Source: Adineta steineri (Eukaryota > Rotifera > Eurotatoria > Adinetida > Adinetidae). From it: 64,000 bases of DNA. A program made the translations under genes and the position numbers. Positions 1-15,290 of the stretch are shown piece by piece; the stretch's first letter is position 1; each line of letters starts with the position of its first letter. Under the pieces are notes generated by a model. The model was not told where the DNA came from and searched no databases. It saw only the letters and a list, made by a program, of their open reading frames with translations. The stretch spans positions 62,001 through 126,000 of the forward strand of contig CAJNOI010000018.1 in NCBI GenBank assembly GCA_905250115.1, given 5' to 3'.

Positions 1-22
1 TTTTTTAAATAAAAATATTTTT

Positions 23-3000
23 TTATACAGTAACATCGACAATTTCTTTCCATAAAAAGAATTGTTGTGGATTAAAAAGTTTTTGTATGGCATCATTTGA
101 CAAACGACGTTTTATCCAAATTTGTTCGGTATTCTTATCATCTAATGATCGATGTGAATGAAATATTGGACGAAGTGTTGTTGGTGTATCATTTAATTGA
201 TTTGTTTTTATATTTGTTATTTTTTTCATTTTTTCATTTGAACAAGTTTTATTCATTGATCGATGCAATAGACTTGACGATGATGATGGATTAATTTCTT
301 TAGTTGTAAAACAAACAGTTGATGAACGAAATGGTTTTGTTTCACGTTGAGAAGGTTTAAATGAAGAATAGTTATTTGATGTAGGTGATTGTCGCATGTA
401 AGATGAAGCACTTTTCATAATACTTGTTGTTGGAGAATTTGGACACTAAATAAAAAATAAAAATTAGTAATTCTTTTGTTTACTAGATTCGATAGACACG
501 AACAAAAGAGTTCCGGTAGATGATCGGTAGTACAGGTGAAGGCGTAAAAACATGGAACTTATTCATTATCTTTGTTCCCATTCAACTCTTACACTCTTTG
601 CCTTATACAAGTTCATACCATATCTTTAATTATTATTTCTTTATAAATCTTCTAATTTAAGTAACCCTTTGATTACGGGTTTTTCTAAGGTGAATCTTTT
701 TTTTCGTTCTAAAAAAGCCTGAAATAACTTTTATTAATACATTGAAGCATTTAATAGTGGGTGTGGGTGTATCTAATATATCTCACTCACACCCTCAAAT
801 AAAGGAGTCGTTTTGATCTAGTTAATGACAGTCATATCTCCAAAACTTCAAATACCATATATGGGTGATCCGTAACCAAAAGGTTAAATAACCTTTACTC
901 TCTATCCATTAAAAAACATGAATTATTCATGATATTATTTATGTACTGAGATTATAGTTTATTAGTTCATACATACAATTAAAACGGTCCTTAACTGTAT
1001 ATATAATATAAAGATTATCATGACCTAGGTGAAAAAAAACAATCATACCATTTCTGAAACAAGTGTTTGTTTTAAATCACTTTTAGTATTTCTATTTAAT
1101 TTAAATTTGGATAAAATTGATGTCCATGATGATCGATCTATATTCGATATTTGTGATTGTCGTTGAGATGCATTACTGAAAGTTTTTCTTAAATGTTTTT
1201 GACTTAAATCATTACTTATATTTGATATACGAGTATTCACCGGTTGTCCATGTAATGAATAATTTGATTGGTTATAAGCGAAATTTGATGACATATTATC
1301 AACTGATATTGAATATTTATTATTATCTGTTGTTAATTTCCAATTTGGTTCAAGACATATTGTACAATATTTATGTAGAAAAGAAAAACTTGATCGAAAT
1401 GTTGAACGAAATCGATCCGAAAAACAACAATATAATAGAAAATTCATTGAAGCATTTATAGCAACTAAACAATTTGCAAAATTATTGAAAATAAGAACGT
1501 TGGATGTTTCAGCTAATGTGTGAAAAAATGATTGAATTGTTAGTGATATTGCTTGAGGAATTTGACAAAAAGTAAATACAATAACAACAGCAACTAAAAT
1601 TTATTTTAGATATGAAAAGAAATAATTCATTGGCGACAAAAAAAAATACTTACTTAACATAATTGTTGTTTTTCTTTGTTCACCTTGATTTCCACGATTA
1701 TGTCGACGTAATTGTATACCTTCTTTATTTTTATGATCATCTTGTTTTGAACGATGAACATATAAAATTAAAATTGTATTGAATATAACAAGAAATAATA
1801 ATGGAATCCAAATAATAGCAAATCTATAGAAAGATAAAAATATTTAATTTTACCTATTAATACAAGGTACGACTTATTAACAATAGTACTTATGACTTTT
1901 TAATTATCCTTAAGATAAAACTAAATACATCATTTATATTCAATATATTTGAATAAGTAATATATACTTGAGGTTAAGAAATAGTTTAAATATTTATTTC
2001 GAATAAAATAAAATATCTTTTCAGTCGGAAAATAATAGGTTCTATTTAGTACCTGGATAATACTTTTTTTTAGAATTCATTGATTTAACTATTCCGAAAT
2101 TTAAACATTGAATATTAATAGAGAGTTTGCCAGAAATAACTTTTTGATAGGAAATCATTTTCATTTATATTCTAGTCCTTTTTGTAAGTGCAGTTTTATT
2201 TTGAAGAGATTAGGTTAAAAAAACGGTCAATAGGTTTAGTTATGCACTACAAGTTTAGCACTTATGACTTCAAATGATAGCATGCTTTGAATAGTAACTA
2301 TTGTTATATATTTAATGAGATTAAATTGCCTTCGTTTTACTGCTAAGTTCCGTTGAGTTTTTATTTAACATAAGAGGAAATGTTTTTTTTCTACCGTACC
2401 GCATAAATATATATCAAACTACAAGTAACATTAATTAAAGGGAATCTAATCCTGAAAGGCAAAGATAAGATGCTCAACAAAACTTGAATAGATTAATCTG
2501 TTTAAGTAAAAAAATGACTTATAGAAAGGATTTATCTTTCGTCGAAAATACTTACGTCACGAAAGGAAAATAAATCTGATGATATAGAATACTATTTCCC
2601 AATGCTGTATGTTCGGCACGAAGACGAGTTGAATTTTTCACTTCAGTATCACGTACAAGTTTCACTTCAAAAGCTGATGGTGATGTACATATCAATGCTG
2701 CTAACATAACACTAAAGATAATTTTTCTTGCTCTATGTACAGTACACCATGTACGACTTTGTAATGGATAAGTTATTGCTACCCAACGTTCAACTGTAAA
2801 TGTAACTGTAAGCCAAACGCTTGTATTTGATGCAAAATCTGCAATTGGTCGACATATTACTGATAGAACAGCTGCTATTGTAGTATCATGAAAGCATGGA
2901 TTTCTTGTTGTATTAAGTATAAGTGTTAATAAAAGATAAGCAATATCAACAAGAGCTAAGGCAACTAAATAATTATTTGTTGACGACATAATCATACGAC

Positions 3001-3042
3001 GTTTAGTAAGAACAATTATGGCAAGAATATTTCCAGTAACAC
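23..3042 (-). CDS. Class A (rhodopsin-like) peptide GPCR, 5' exon(s) not found
   Basis: Four exons read in one continuous frame: 2556-3042, 1654-1823, 1049-1593 and 23-445 (stop at 23). The first begins in TM1 (GNILAIIVLTKRRM), runs through TM2 (NYLVALALVD) and ends after TM4; an ERW triplet stands in place of DRY after TM3. The second carries TM5 and a basic third loop; the third carries TM6 and TM7 with NASMNFLLYC, a typical TM7 end. A long Ser/Thr-rich tail follows, encoded by the last two exons. The pattern resembles invertebrate FMRFamide/myosuppressin-type peptide receptors, so it is probably a plasma-membrane neuropeptide receptor; the ligand cannot be read. The start codon and N-terminus lie upstream of 3042 and were not identified. 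About 540 residues are visible. Introns are 603, 60 and 732 bp; the 603-bp one holds a telomere-like hairpin. Confidence 0.85.
755..799. repeat. Telomere-like hairpin block 1
   Basis: A G-rich arm (GTGGGTGTGGGTGT) is followed about 15 bp later by a C-rich arm ending CACACCCTCAAA. The arms pair imperfectly. It lies in the last intron of the GPCR gene. Confidence 0.75.
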
Positions 3043-6000
3043 CTATTTTAAATTAGAATAAGAAAAAAAATTATTTGTTTTCTTAATTTCAAACACGAGT
3101 CTATGTCATGATGAGCTCCACTCCCTTTTTTGTACTGATTATAATTAGTATTCTAAACATCTGCTTCAATGGACGGAAAAAATATATGTTTTCAAAGCTG
3201 GTGATTTCAGATGTCAAATGAATACCATAATTTATTATAATTTTATTTTGAAAAAGGCAAAGTGTCCTTACCGAAAAAGGTTATAATAGGCCAAAGCCAA
3301 TTTTTGACTAATATTCGAACAAAAAAAAGCTTTGAATCAGTAGTTTGTCGTGCTATAGTTGATGCATTACAATGGACAAGTCCGAACATAGTTTAATATT
3401 AATCGATGCGTCATGTGCGATTAACCAGTAAATATTAATATATGCACATACATTCCAATAAAATAGATTTTTTCTATTTGCAATTAAGCTGTAATAACAA
3501 ACAAGTTTCACTTTCTTTTGATATTAAATAAAAGAAAGAAAGACCAGATATTTCGATTAAAAAAATATTAATATCACAACGATAGAATGATATTGTTATA
3601 TCATCTAGAAATATTAGAAATAATAAGTCCTATTTCTGTATGATAGTAACAAAAGCAAGAAAAATAATTAAATATACATTATTCTATATCATACAGGTTT
3701 CTTTTCTGTCGACTTGAATATATCATATAATTGAGTAGAAGAACGACACGATTTAATATGTAAGTGTCATGTATATATTCACTAGTTCGTTTGTAAAATA
3801 AGAAAAAAAATGATTAGAATTTATTAATCTTTTCTTTTCTCGCTTTCAGTATTGCTAATAAAAGATGTCAAAAAGTGTTATATTATAATTATCAATCATT
3901 TCTTTCTTATTCATAGAAAAAAAAAAAAAGAAAAAGAAAATAAGACTTTTACTAAAGGTTATTGTTTGGCTCATATTATTTTTTTCTAAATAAATTTTGT
4001 ACTTTCTCGACCGATTTAATATAAACTATTCAATAGTCATACGTAAAACACTTAATCGGAAATGTGATTTATCGTACTAAACTACCTAAATCATGTAACT
4101 ACAAAACTTAGATGAAATATATCAAAAGTTGAATTATCACTTGATAAAAAAACATTTTCCCGATTCTATTCTCTATTGACGTATATATCTATAAGTTATT
4201 TTGAAGAAATCTAATCATTTTCAAAAGATTTTTTAATAGAAATATGTCAAATATTAATTATCTATTTTTTTTGCTCTTTGTGACGTTAGTATCGCTCTGA
4301 TTGCGCTCATAATGTTTTGATTGAATTAATCATTCTCTACTAAGTACATATCCATTTCCTGCTTATGTAGAATAAGGAACCACTTATTTTTATCAAATAG
4401 CGTGCAAATATACCTACGCGAAAACTTCTAGTTAAATAAAGGAATAATTTTTTCTAATAAGAAACTAAGTAACATCACTCTAAACTAATAAAGAGACTCC
4501 TTCTTAATAGTCAAACGAAAAAACAAACTACAGATTATATAGACAAGTACTTTGTTATGACAAATAATGCGAATAGGATAATCCGTCGATGGGAATGTAA
4601 TTGTAAACTAAAGAATATTCTTTTTCCTATTCCGTTCTTATCTTCACATTCATCATTACTTTCTTTTTATAACGTCACACAATTACATGTCTTCGTGTAA
4701 AATGTAAAAAAAAACATGAACACATGACAAGAAGAATAAAAACATGTAACAGGAGATAAAAAGAAATTCATGCACTTAAATATACGTACTATTGAAGAAG
4801 ATGCTCTTATTCACTGTTAATAGCACTGATTTAAATAATGATCATATATTTAAATCTACTAGACAATTGAAGTATCTATCACTATATATATATATTATTG
4901 CTTCAAATAAACAAAAATATGAATAGAACTGAAAAACTAAACAAACAAGAGATAGACTGAGTACATGTCAAATTCTGAAAGGATTGTCAATCACGTGTAA
5001 ACTAATCGACAAAAATCTAGTCGAAATTTTTTCTTACTCACATGTATTTCATGCAGATAAAAATATGTAAGTTTCAAATTTATACTTTATCTTTGTTTAA
5101 TAAAATCAGCCATAGTTGCATTCTTTGATGTCATGAAATGTCTATAAGATTAAGAGCGTCATTCATTTATAATAATAATAATAGTAATAATAGATAAATA
5201 AATATAACTAACTTTATATTAGTACACTTGAGCGAACAGATGTTCCTGTCCTATATAAAGAACTTTTGTTGGAAAGTAGATTAATTTAGTGCAAATGGAA
5301 GAAAAAGCTAAAATATGATTTTAAACTACTTTATATAGGCTATACGCTTGATTTCATCAGTTTTTTTTCTTCTTCTTCTTCTAAACAAAGTGCAAAAGCA
5401 AAGAAATTTTATATGCTAAATCAAGCTCATTATATTATAATATCGCAATAGATATGAGTATACAATTGTGTCAAGCTTCATTTATCTAATGTTGCAAACA
5501 ACAGATTCAATCATAGAAACGTTGCACGTATATATTACTGTCATAAAAGTGTTGTCCTCATTTTTCAGGAATACATATTTTTTGAGTATTGATGGACAGC
5601 TCATAATTATAAAGGACGTGATAATTTTTCTCTATACACGTATTTATTGTCACTAGTTTTATTCTCACATCCGTCTGATTGATACTATCATATAAGTCTA
5701 ATCAATTATAATAGAACATGATACTGATGAAGCATGGAATCTTATCTTTCTACAAGAGTAATACTTAAATGAAACAAATATTTTAACGGGTAAAAAAATG
5801 TACCTAAAACAATAAATATGGATGATAGGGTTAACTATAAGCATGCGTTTCTTTTTTTAGCTATCATTCTATTCAAACTGACTAAAGTCGATCGGAGTGA
5901 AGAGTATTTCAATTGAATAATAAATAGTTAACTCGATTTCCTGAGCTCTTACAATCTGTCTCTTTTCCTTTTTGTTATTGATCTCAGTAGTCATCATACA

Positions 6001-9000
6001 ACAAATAACTATTTAATATGCACATCTGGTACTAACGGTGTTTTTATTTATGTTTTGTTTTGTATTGACTATATTTTTCTTTTCTTATAATAAAGAATAA
6101 CAAAAAAATATCAGTATTCTTGTCCTTATCTGATGAAAGATTATATTAATAATCAAGTTTTTTAATCAATGCAACATATACTCACACATCTAGTGAATCA
6201 GATTTTTTTAGTTCATGATATTTTCTGATGTTGATAACTAAATCATGAATAGTCTTGTGTATGATATTATATTTTAAAAAAAACAAGAATTCTAATGAGA
6301 AAGAAGAACGAACAACAAAACAGTAACTAGAATTGAGAAAGACGACAACATCAAGAGAGACATGTCTTTCTCTAACTCTCTTTTTTTTTTCTATCGAAAA
6401 AGACGATCAACCGCTTTCTTCTTGCTCTCGGCGTCACATTGCATGTTTCACAGAACAACGCTTAATAGTACTGCGACATTTGAAAGAACATGCTGTTCCC
6501 TCTAGCTCTAGGCTGATACAAACATGTTACAACAACGAAAAAAATATGGCTCAATTAAGTTGATAAAACAATCTGATATCGAAAAGATACGAATAATCAG
6601 TAGGAAATCTTCAGATTTATTATTCATATACGTTAAAAAAGGTTATAATTTACTATATATACTACATATCATAAGTTTTAATGAAAAATAATATCTCTGA
6701 ACTTGGAATATAAGATTATGATACTCTTTATTTACACATGTAACAACCTTGAAATTAACCATATCGAATTACCCAACTATAAATATCGTTCTTCCTAATA
6801 TTTCATTAATTATCAGTATAAAAATTGTTTTTACGAGTACATCTAGAGTAAAAAAACATCATTTGCATAGTTGAAATTATCTAGATTTATGTCGTAAAAA
6901 ATCTGTTAATCTTATAATTCAAACATAGCGTAAGGAATTATTTAATCTTTTGCGCTCGAAGTAATAGAAGAAGAAGAATATTCTAATGAAGTATGCAATG
7001 CGAATAGAGAATAGAATCTTTCCGACATGATTTAAAACGACCAGATTAAAGTTCAACGCCCTATTTATTATGCCATCATGATATGAACTATAAATAGTAT
7101 TATCGTTACTTTAAACTTTTATTTCGTAATATCGTTTGAACAGTTGCTGTATTACTATTCTGTACTCTTTGACAATTTATTCTAGGTTACTAAATATTTA
7201 TTGATCAATCAGTAAGAAAATTGAATATTAATAGAAATGATTTAATCTCAACTACAGTTTATTCGGGATATGAATAATGAAAAGAAACCATTCTCGTAGG
7301 ATTTTTTCTTGTATAAAGTTTATCTAGTTGAAATTTTTTTACTAATAACCTTGATTTTATATACAGACGGGAGATAATAATCTATTCATATCATATGAAT
7401 ATTTAAGTACATGAATGAAACCTAGTTTTGTTACATATTAATGATAATATCGGCGATTTTCGCATAATGAATAGCTCATTTTCTGTTTACTACTTATTAT
7501 GTATATGCCATCATCATGTTATTCATTAATATTCAAGGGCAGAACACATCTTATCAGTTATTAATGAAAACTACTAGTTTATTCCTAATGATGATATCAA
7601 TATATATACATATATACTCTTTGATCTTCGAAAACCGAACTGTATATATTGGAGATAAATTAAGAAAATGAAATTTTGTTCTATAAATAAAAGATTATGA
7701 GAGAATCACTTATCCTGTGTGTATGTAATCATAAAATAGTTCAACTTAATTTTAATCATCTAAAACTTAAAAGAATAGCGTTAGAATAATTGGCATATTG
7801 ATGATAAATGGATAAGATAAATTATAAATATTACAGTCGAAAGTTTTAGTGGGATGGGTAGATAATAAGCCGAGTTATTTTCTCGGTTTTAGTCAACCAT
7901 AGGTTGTTGAGTTATCAGACAGTAACTACATTAGATATATTAATTAAAAGATTATGATTAATGTCTTGATATCACTCAACTAATTTAAGCGATACTCGAC
8001 TTCATAGGAGAAAAAAAAGAGAATACTTACCATTATTATAATATTAGATATCTATTTTTTCATACAGAAAAAAAACAGGCTTCAATTATTTAATAAAATC
8101 CATAAAATTTGACATTTGATACTTCTTCGTTGTCTTTTCTGTCAGTTTTAATAAATTTAAATATTTCTATGGCGTATAATAATTATATCATTTCTATCCG
8201 AATAAATACTTCTTTTTGACATAACAACATATAAACAAGAATCTATAATTATCAATGAGTAGAAATAGGTAAATTCATAGTGTACAAATCTAGTAATATT
8301 TATTTGCTGTCGAGGAGTTAAGTGAATAATTCGCTAATCTAACGTTAGAAGACATTCAGTAGAAAGATGACTGTTCAATGTGTAGTATTAACGTTGTAAA
8401 TAGAGATAAAGTAAAAGGAAATGTTTTTCTAAAAAGTAAAATGTAAGAGCAAATAATGTCGCTTCTTACATTTATTAACATATAAAACATGTTTATTTCC
8501 AATGACGTATTACGATTACCGAACACACGTCATGGTTCCATATTAATTATGTTTGTGCTTCACGACTTTATTTCAAGTCATACCTTATACGACATGTTTG
8601 CTGTTAAAATCGCACGACTATATATGGTAATATTATCACTGTATAAAGAATAAGTGCTAATAAATGTTTGTCATCGCTTTATATTATATTCATATATAAT
8701 TTGTTTGATTGAATCGATAAGAACTTTATATTATATTTCTGTTACTCAAATAGGAGAAATTTTTTATTTATTAATTTAAATCAATATCTCTTTATTGTGT
8801 ATTATTCGATTTATAGTTTCAATAATTCGATTTTGTCTTTTATTAATATTCATCACAATGGTAACAAGAAAAAATACTATACAAGTCACAGATATAATAT
8901 GTTAGGGCACCACAGGTAGAAATAACGCCTACAGCCATTGACTAAGCAGAGATATAAGAAAATGAACACGCAACCGATAATCGAATATAGAGCAATATTA

Positions 9001-9399
9001 ATTGAATAATCTGTCGTCTCTTGCGTGTAAAACTGTTGAACTCTAATAGGAACATGGGAACGTTTTCAATGAAGATATTATTGAAAAGTAAATAGATTTA
9101 TTTTTTTGTAAAACTATTGAAAAGATTGAGCATTGAATAACTAGAAATTGGTTAGTTATTAAGTATTTTATCGACAAGAGTCGTCATGAGCGAACTTTAA
9201 TAGTTACATAAAGTTTTTATAATATAAAAGTTGTTAAAAGTCATTTTCGACGTCTATTACATTACTTATGTAAAATTTAAGAAAAAATATTTTTCGGAAG
9301 GCTTTCAAACAACAATCTGTATAATATTCGTCGCAGTTTCTCTATTATATGAGTATATAAATTCAAAAGTTTATTTCATTTGATTAAGATATTTTACAA
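3043..9399. other. 6.3 kb without recognisable genes
   Basis: Very AT-rich sequence with short poly-A/T runs and short microsatellites (for example a TAA-type run near 5170-5205). Open frames here are short and show no family features. The missing first exon of the GPCR and its promoter probably lie in this stretch, but I could not locate them. Confidence 0.6.
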
Positions 9400-10152
9400 T
9401 TAATCTGTTACTGGTAAAAATTCTTGATTCACAGTTTCAAAACTTTCAGTTGATAATATATGTGATTTTAATCGAAAGTTAGATTCATCTGATGATGCTG
9501 TTTGTTCAGCTTGTCTTGCTCGATATTCAAAATCTTGGTGTAACGCATGTATCGATGCTTGTCGATTTAATATATCAAAACCAATATAAGCTATTTCAAG
9601 CATACTAAGAACAACATAAGTAAAAAGATTTTCTGTTCGTACTAAATGACTTTCTATATGACATTGTTTTATATTACTATAATCACGTTCATAGAGAATA
9701 ACCATTAAAAGTGTATGTAATGCAAGTGTTAATAAATCTAATAATTGTATTGCACCATACCATGTTATACCAAGATCATGTCGTACTTTAGAATTTTCCC
9801 ATTTACGAAATATAATTGTAATTAAACCAAAATAACAACTAACAATTATTGAAATAAATATAACATGTACAATTTTGAGGAAACGTAATTGTTTATGTTC
9901 ATAAATACAATAATTTATTGACGAAAAACAAGAATATGTTTGTGATGAAAAATTATATAACATAGGTTTTCTATTATATGATTTATAAATATGCATTTCA
10001 GGAGCTTTAACATGAATACTATTAAAAACTAACGCACCAAATTCAACACAAAATAAAACTACAATAAATTTTGGATCCATTGTCTTTTGAGGAACAGTCG
10101 GAAGACTATGAAAACTTTGTCTATTATACGATAATGGTCTATGAAAATCCAT
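9400..10152 (-). CDS. Four-pass membrane protein of unknown function
   Basis: A single-exon frame of 250 residues. Four hydrophobic segments can be seen, roughly residues 26-46, 90-113, 128-152 and 172-193, with a polar loop between the first two that has cysteines (a pair of disulfide-capable residues in YSCFSSINYC) and a polar, acidic C-terminal tail. The ATG at 10152 is followed by a short polar N-terminus. I do not recognise the family. It is likely a membrane protein; no catalytic motif is visible. It is isolated: about 6 kb from the GPCR and 1.3 kb from the CH-domain gene. Confidence 0.7.
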   Translation of the reverse strand: MDFHRPLSYNRQSFHSLPTVPQKTMDPKFIVVLFCVEFGALVFNSIHVKAPEMHIYKSYNRKPMLYNFSSQTYSCFSSINYCIYEHKQLRFLKIVHVIFISIIVSCYFGLITIIFRKWENSKVRHDLGITWYGAIQLLDLLTLALHTLLMVILYERDYSNIKQCHIESHLVRTENLFTYVVLSMLEIAYIGFDILNRQASIHALHQDFEYRARQAEQTASSDESNFRLKSHILSTESFETVNQEFLPVTD

Positions 10153-11481
10153 TTTTTTTTGTAATCTAAAATAAATTTTAATAAGAGAAATCTAGTGCAA
10201 CATATAGTATGAATAATGATTATAATGCTTTATGATTTTATCATCACTTACGTATAATATGAGTATATTTTTCTGGAAGTATATATGAAAAAACTCTATT
10301 TGATTAGTGACAAAGATATTTCGTTTATAATCTGATTCATTTCTTTTTCTTTCGAATATATTTGCTTGATAAAATAAAAGCCCTTCTTCCTGAATATACA
10401 TCATTATGTACTCAAGTTGCATATAATTCTCACTTGATATGTCACAATGAAACCACTTCATATCAAATAAAATGCATATTTATGATTTAAGTCTTTAAGA
10501 AACGAAGTTTTACGAATATAAATTAGAATCCATACATGAGGGTGTGGGTATAAATATTATGCACCACTCTCATGATGATTTTCAGTAGCAAAAGTCAAAC
10601 TTGCATTACTGGTGCAATGAATCAACTCTAATTTCTTTATTCTATATTATACTCCATGTAGTCTAATGTTATATTGATTCTTGATAAGATGTATTTAGAG
10701 ATTGAAATATGAGATACATAACACGACTATTTATTATGCATTACTCGATATTTGATTTGCTCTATTAAATTTTTGTTTTTTGAATTTAATAATCATATAT
10801 ACTGTTCGTAATGGAAACTCACGATAAAATATTATACACTCGTTAATAAATTATTCTTTGATCATCATTAAATAATTCGTATCTCCCGATAATTATCTAT
10901 CTAAAGAAAATTAAGAATGATAAATATCGAAGATAAAGTTATATAAAACGAAGGATGTTATTTAACGACTGTTTTATGATGTACTATACATTTATAATGA
11001 AATAAACCCACACAGAAAAAGGTATCAAAAACTATATTATCAATGGAATTAACATCAATATTACTATGGTACGAATAAGAATAATATTTTCTTGTTGTTG
11101 TTTAAGACAAGTTTATAGTACGCCAGTCGGCTGCTAATATTCAGTAACCATTAGCAATACGAGTATATTTTTTCATTTCTGTTTTGTAATATGAGTCGTC
11201 AATATTCGATGTTGTCATCACCTACTTGTTCGAAAACAAATTTATCTCGATAAATCTATTTATACCAAACTGTTTTACAGATATAATCAAAACAAAGATA
11301 AGTTTTCTTTCTCATGCTATATATAAATTCAATGTACATTAAAAAGCTTATGCATGATTTTTGTTAAAATTTTATTTGTAATTAAATCCGATGACTAGCT
11401 GATTGAATACAATAAATGAATATTATACAAAAATTAAAAGAAAATGAAATTATAGTTATTTTTTGTTATTTGTTTTGAAGA
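10153..11481. other. Intergenic stretch with one hairpin block
   Basis: AT-rich sequence between two minus-strand genes. Apart from the telomere-like block near 10535-10575 and a short unsupported open frame at 10192-10461, nothing is recognised. It should contain the promoter of the 9400-10152 gene. Confidence 0.6.
10535..10575. repeat. Telomere-like hairpin block 2
   Basis: CATGAGGGTGTGGG is followed by CACCACTCTCATG after an AT-rich centre. The two arms are near-complementary. Confidence 0.7.
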
Positions 11482-12274
<793 letters not shown>

Positions 12275-13782
12275 TATCGTTTGTAATCAAACTAAAAATA
12301 GAAAATATACAAACTAAAAATTTTTTTGTCCATTTAGATTTATGTACCGGATCATGCATATATGTACTTCATCTATACGATGAAATTTGAAACTAGTCTG
12401 TGTAGAATCGATTTATTTTTGTTCTTTCCTTTTCGATGAATGGAACTCACATTTTCTTTTTATGTTCTCTAGGTAAAGAACGAAAAAAACGATACAGTTA
12501 ATTTATATCACATCGAGGCAAATTATAGATTTCGAATCAATCGATAAGAACAAAAAAAAAATTTTTTCCTGAAGATATTTATTTAAGAAATATAGAAATT
12601 ATGTAAAAATATTCCTATGATCAATTTATTATTTAGCTAGAAAATAAGACCTACCGAAAGTTTTTATCAATAGTTGTGGTACTGGTTTTTTTTTGTTATT
12701 TTTATCTGGTCGATGCGAGTACGTTCCACACTGGTCCAAATGATATCAAAGAGTCAATAAGGAGAAAGAGTTATATATAGCTTTTATTCTATGGGAAAAG
12801 CAGAGACACTTGGCAACCTTCGTCACTAACTGTCCTTATATTCTTTTTTGCTTATGACGAAGACAGCTTGTAATATACAACAAATATTGGCAAGAAGAAG
12901 AAGAAGAAAGATGAGGATGTATGAGTCCGTATATCTTCTGCCTATTCATTTATACCAATGAGAAAACAACAAAATAATAAGTACAAGGAAGAAGAATATC
13001 GACAAAGAAAAACTGTACGTTCTGCTTTATCTTTTTCTACATCTTGATGATGATAGTGCCCAAAAGAAAAGGAAAGAAATACGTATTATTCATTCTGCTA
13101 CGCATCTCCAATAAAGAAAAGCTGCTCGCAAGGACAACAAACTGCATGCATATAGTTCTAAATTAGGAAATACACATATATATATATATATATAAGCAAT
13201 TGCATCGTTGTTGGACCACTCGATAATAGATCTATCGATTACGCAAAATCAACGACATCATCATATGTCTTACTTATACAAAAATATTAATCTTTGATTT
13301 TCATTTGTCATAGATAAATATAAAAGGATGATGATTTATTTATTCGAAACAAGAAGAAGAAAAAAAAGATAATATTTGCTGAATTTTATCATATGACCTG
13401 CTGTTCAGATATGCCGAAAAAAAACATAAGTACATAAAAAGAAAGACAGAAAACATTATAGTTACATATATATGAGTAGAAGACAAAGCAATTATATATA
13501 TATATTACAGATTCTCGTTTTATAGCTTGATTATGTTAATATGTCGAGAAAAAGAAATTAATCAGTCGATCGATGGTGTCATATTTTTGAAAAAAAATAG
13601 AATGAAAATTTAAAATTAAAAATAAAAATGTTTATACAATAATAATGATCATGATAAAATGAGCAAAGAAGAAGAACAGAATTAATGAATTTATATCATT
13701 AAATAATAATATATAAGGTCGTTTGAAAGAAGAAAAAACAAAATCGTTTGCAATATGATTGTCTATTTATCTTCACATATAT
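12275..13782. other. Intergenic, nothing recognised
   Basis: AT-rich sequence with a TA run near 13176-13193 and purine runs. It should hold the promoter of the CH-domain gene. No coding signal was seen. Confidence 0.6.
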
Positions 13783-14314
13783 TTACTGCACTGCAGGTCC
13801 TGGTGGATCCTGATGATTATCATGATGTGGACCCTAAGATAATCAATTATAAAATATATAGATAAAAATTTAATATTTTATTTACTTGAGTATTCGGTTT
13901 GCCAAGACGTTCACGATTATTACGAAGTGTTCGCGGGCGAAACATAAAAAGTAAGAAGGCAATAGCAAGCCATATACCTAACATTAAATACATATTCATC
14001 ATTCCTGTATCAGCATTACCACCGGTATTCGGTTGACCAGGTACTAAAATTTTGCTTTTTATGTAAAATAATCAAAAAATATGTTTTTTTAATATTTACA
14101 TTGACCAGTAAAACATTCAGTATCAGTACATGTTGTTTGTGCGTTGCGTAGCGTATTGATTAAACGATTCATCGCATGTTCATGATTCATTTGAAACATG
14201 TTCTAATAAATATAAGAAATTGAACAGAAAATTTAGAAAGAAATATAATCTTACGATGCATTCACATGGATCAAAACCTCCATCAGCACCCGGGTTACCA
14301 CCAGCGCCGTCCAT
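13783..14314 (-). CDS. SMIM14: Small integral membrane protein 14
   Basis: Four exons (14255-14314, 14100-14202, 13886-14043, 13783-13833) encode 123 residues. The order matches vertebrate SMIM14 as I recall it: GGFDPCECI near the start, then HEHAMNRLIN, CTDTEC, an LPG turn, one transmembrane segment (MYLMLGIWLAIAFLLFMF), an RPRTLRNN basic flank, and a proline-rich tail with QDPPGP. SMIM14 is a small ER membrane protein. It is somewhat longer than the roughly 100-residue vertebrate protein because of an extra Gly/Asp-rich start. Frame closes exactly. Confidence 0.93.
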
Positions 14315-14817
14315 TATCTATTAAGAAAACTTGTAAATTTCATTAAATTTATAAATATATCACTAGTTACGATGTATATATATATATAGAAACTTGAAAA
14401 GGAAAGAATAAAAAACCCAACTGCTGCTTTTGTGTTTATATGGGAACAAAGAATAGTGGAATGAAAAGAAAAATTGAAGTGAATAATGACACTACTGTTG
14501 CTGTTTCATGATAGAAAATAATCTAAAGAAAAAGAAGAAACTAGCAGTTTTTTTCTTCCTTAAATATTTAATTATATTTTAACATATGAATTTTCTTAAT
14601 TGTAAAAAAGTAGGATACGGATGATTTACTATGCTCTCAATTTAAATACAAATCATACTATAACTAAACTGACAACAAAACACATATGTGTTTACTAAAA
14701 TGACATTAACCAATGGATTACTTGGATGAGTATAAACCTATCGACGTATATTATAGACAGATAGCGCCACGTCTTAAATACTAATACAACAATTTAAAAA
14801 TAAGAAATTATAAACAA
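14315..14817. other. Intergenic, nothing recognised
   Basis: AT-rich spacer between SMIM14 and the small acidic-protein gene; no coding or structured signal seen. Confidence 0.6.
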
Positions 14818-15192
14818 TTAGTTTGTAGGAGACAATATCAAATCTTCATTATATGTCTTTTGTTTCTTAACAACTGCAATACGTTCTTCGTGTTCATTCA
14901 TAGTATTTGTTTCTTGCGTCATTGTTGCGAAATATTCTGCCTGACAAAATGTTGATCGATGTCGTTTGAGAAGAAGATTTGTATTCGATGTAAGAACTGT
15001 TTGAGAAGATCGTGTTTGATAACGATTGAAATATGCTATTAAGAAGAAATCAAGTTCAAAAGCATTGCCTGTATTTGTTGATTTTGTTTGTAGTTGTTGA
15101 TTATTCCACGAATCAACTACATTCTCATCGATATACAAACGAGAATTATCTTCATCATCACTAATAATCATCAAACTATCGCTATCTGTCAT
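14818..15192 (-). CDS. Small acidic hypothetical protein
   Basis: From the ATG at 15192 the frame encodes 124 residues, starting MTDSDSLMIISDDEDNSR. The N-terminal half is acidic, the middle is Ser/Thr/Gln-rich, and the C-terminal part is mixed charge with a KKQK patch. No signal peptide, membrane segment or known motif is seen. The open frame extends further upstream into the 3' end of the neighbouring secreted-protein gene, but the inner ATG avoids that overlap and leaves a 98-bp gap. Family unknown; it could be a nuclear or regulatory protein, which is only a guess from composition. Confidence 0.5.
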   Translation of the reverse strand: MTDSDSLMIISDDEDNSRLYIDENVVDSWNNQQLQTKSTNTGNAFELDFFLIAYFNRYQTRSSQTVLTSNTNLLLKRHRSTFCQAEYFATMTQETNTMNEHEERIAVVKKQKTYNEDLILSPTN

Positions 15193-15290
15193 AGTAAAGT
15201 AAGAAAATGCGCCTATATATATTCGAGAATTTATTTCTTTAAAAGATAAAAACAAATGTTCATAAGAAAAGAAAGAAAGAATTGTATTGT

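Noticed and set aside
5160-5210. TAA-type microsatellite and similar short AT repeats elsewhere
   Set aside because: Ordinary low-complexity sequence for such an AT-rich genome.
10192-10461. Open frame of 89 residues on the minus strand
   Set aside because: AT-driven composition, no motif, no support from splice sites; likely chance.
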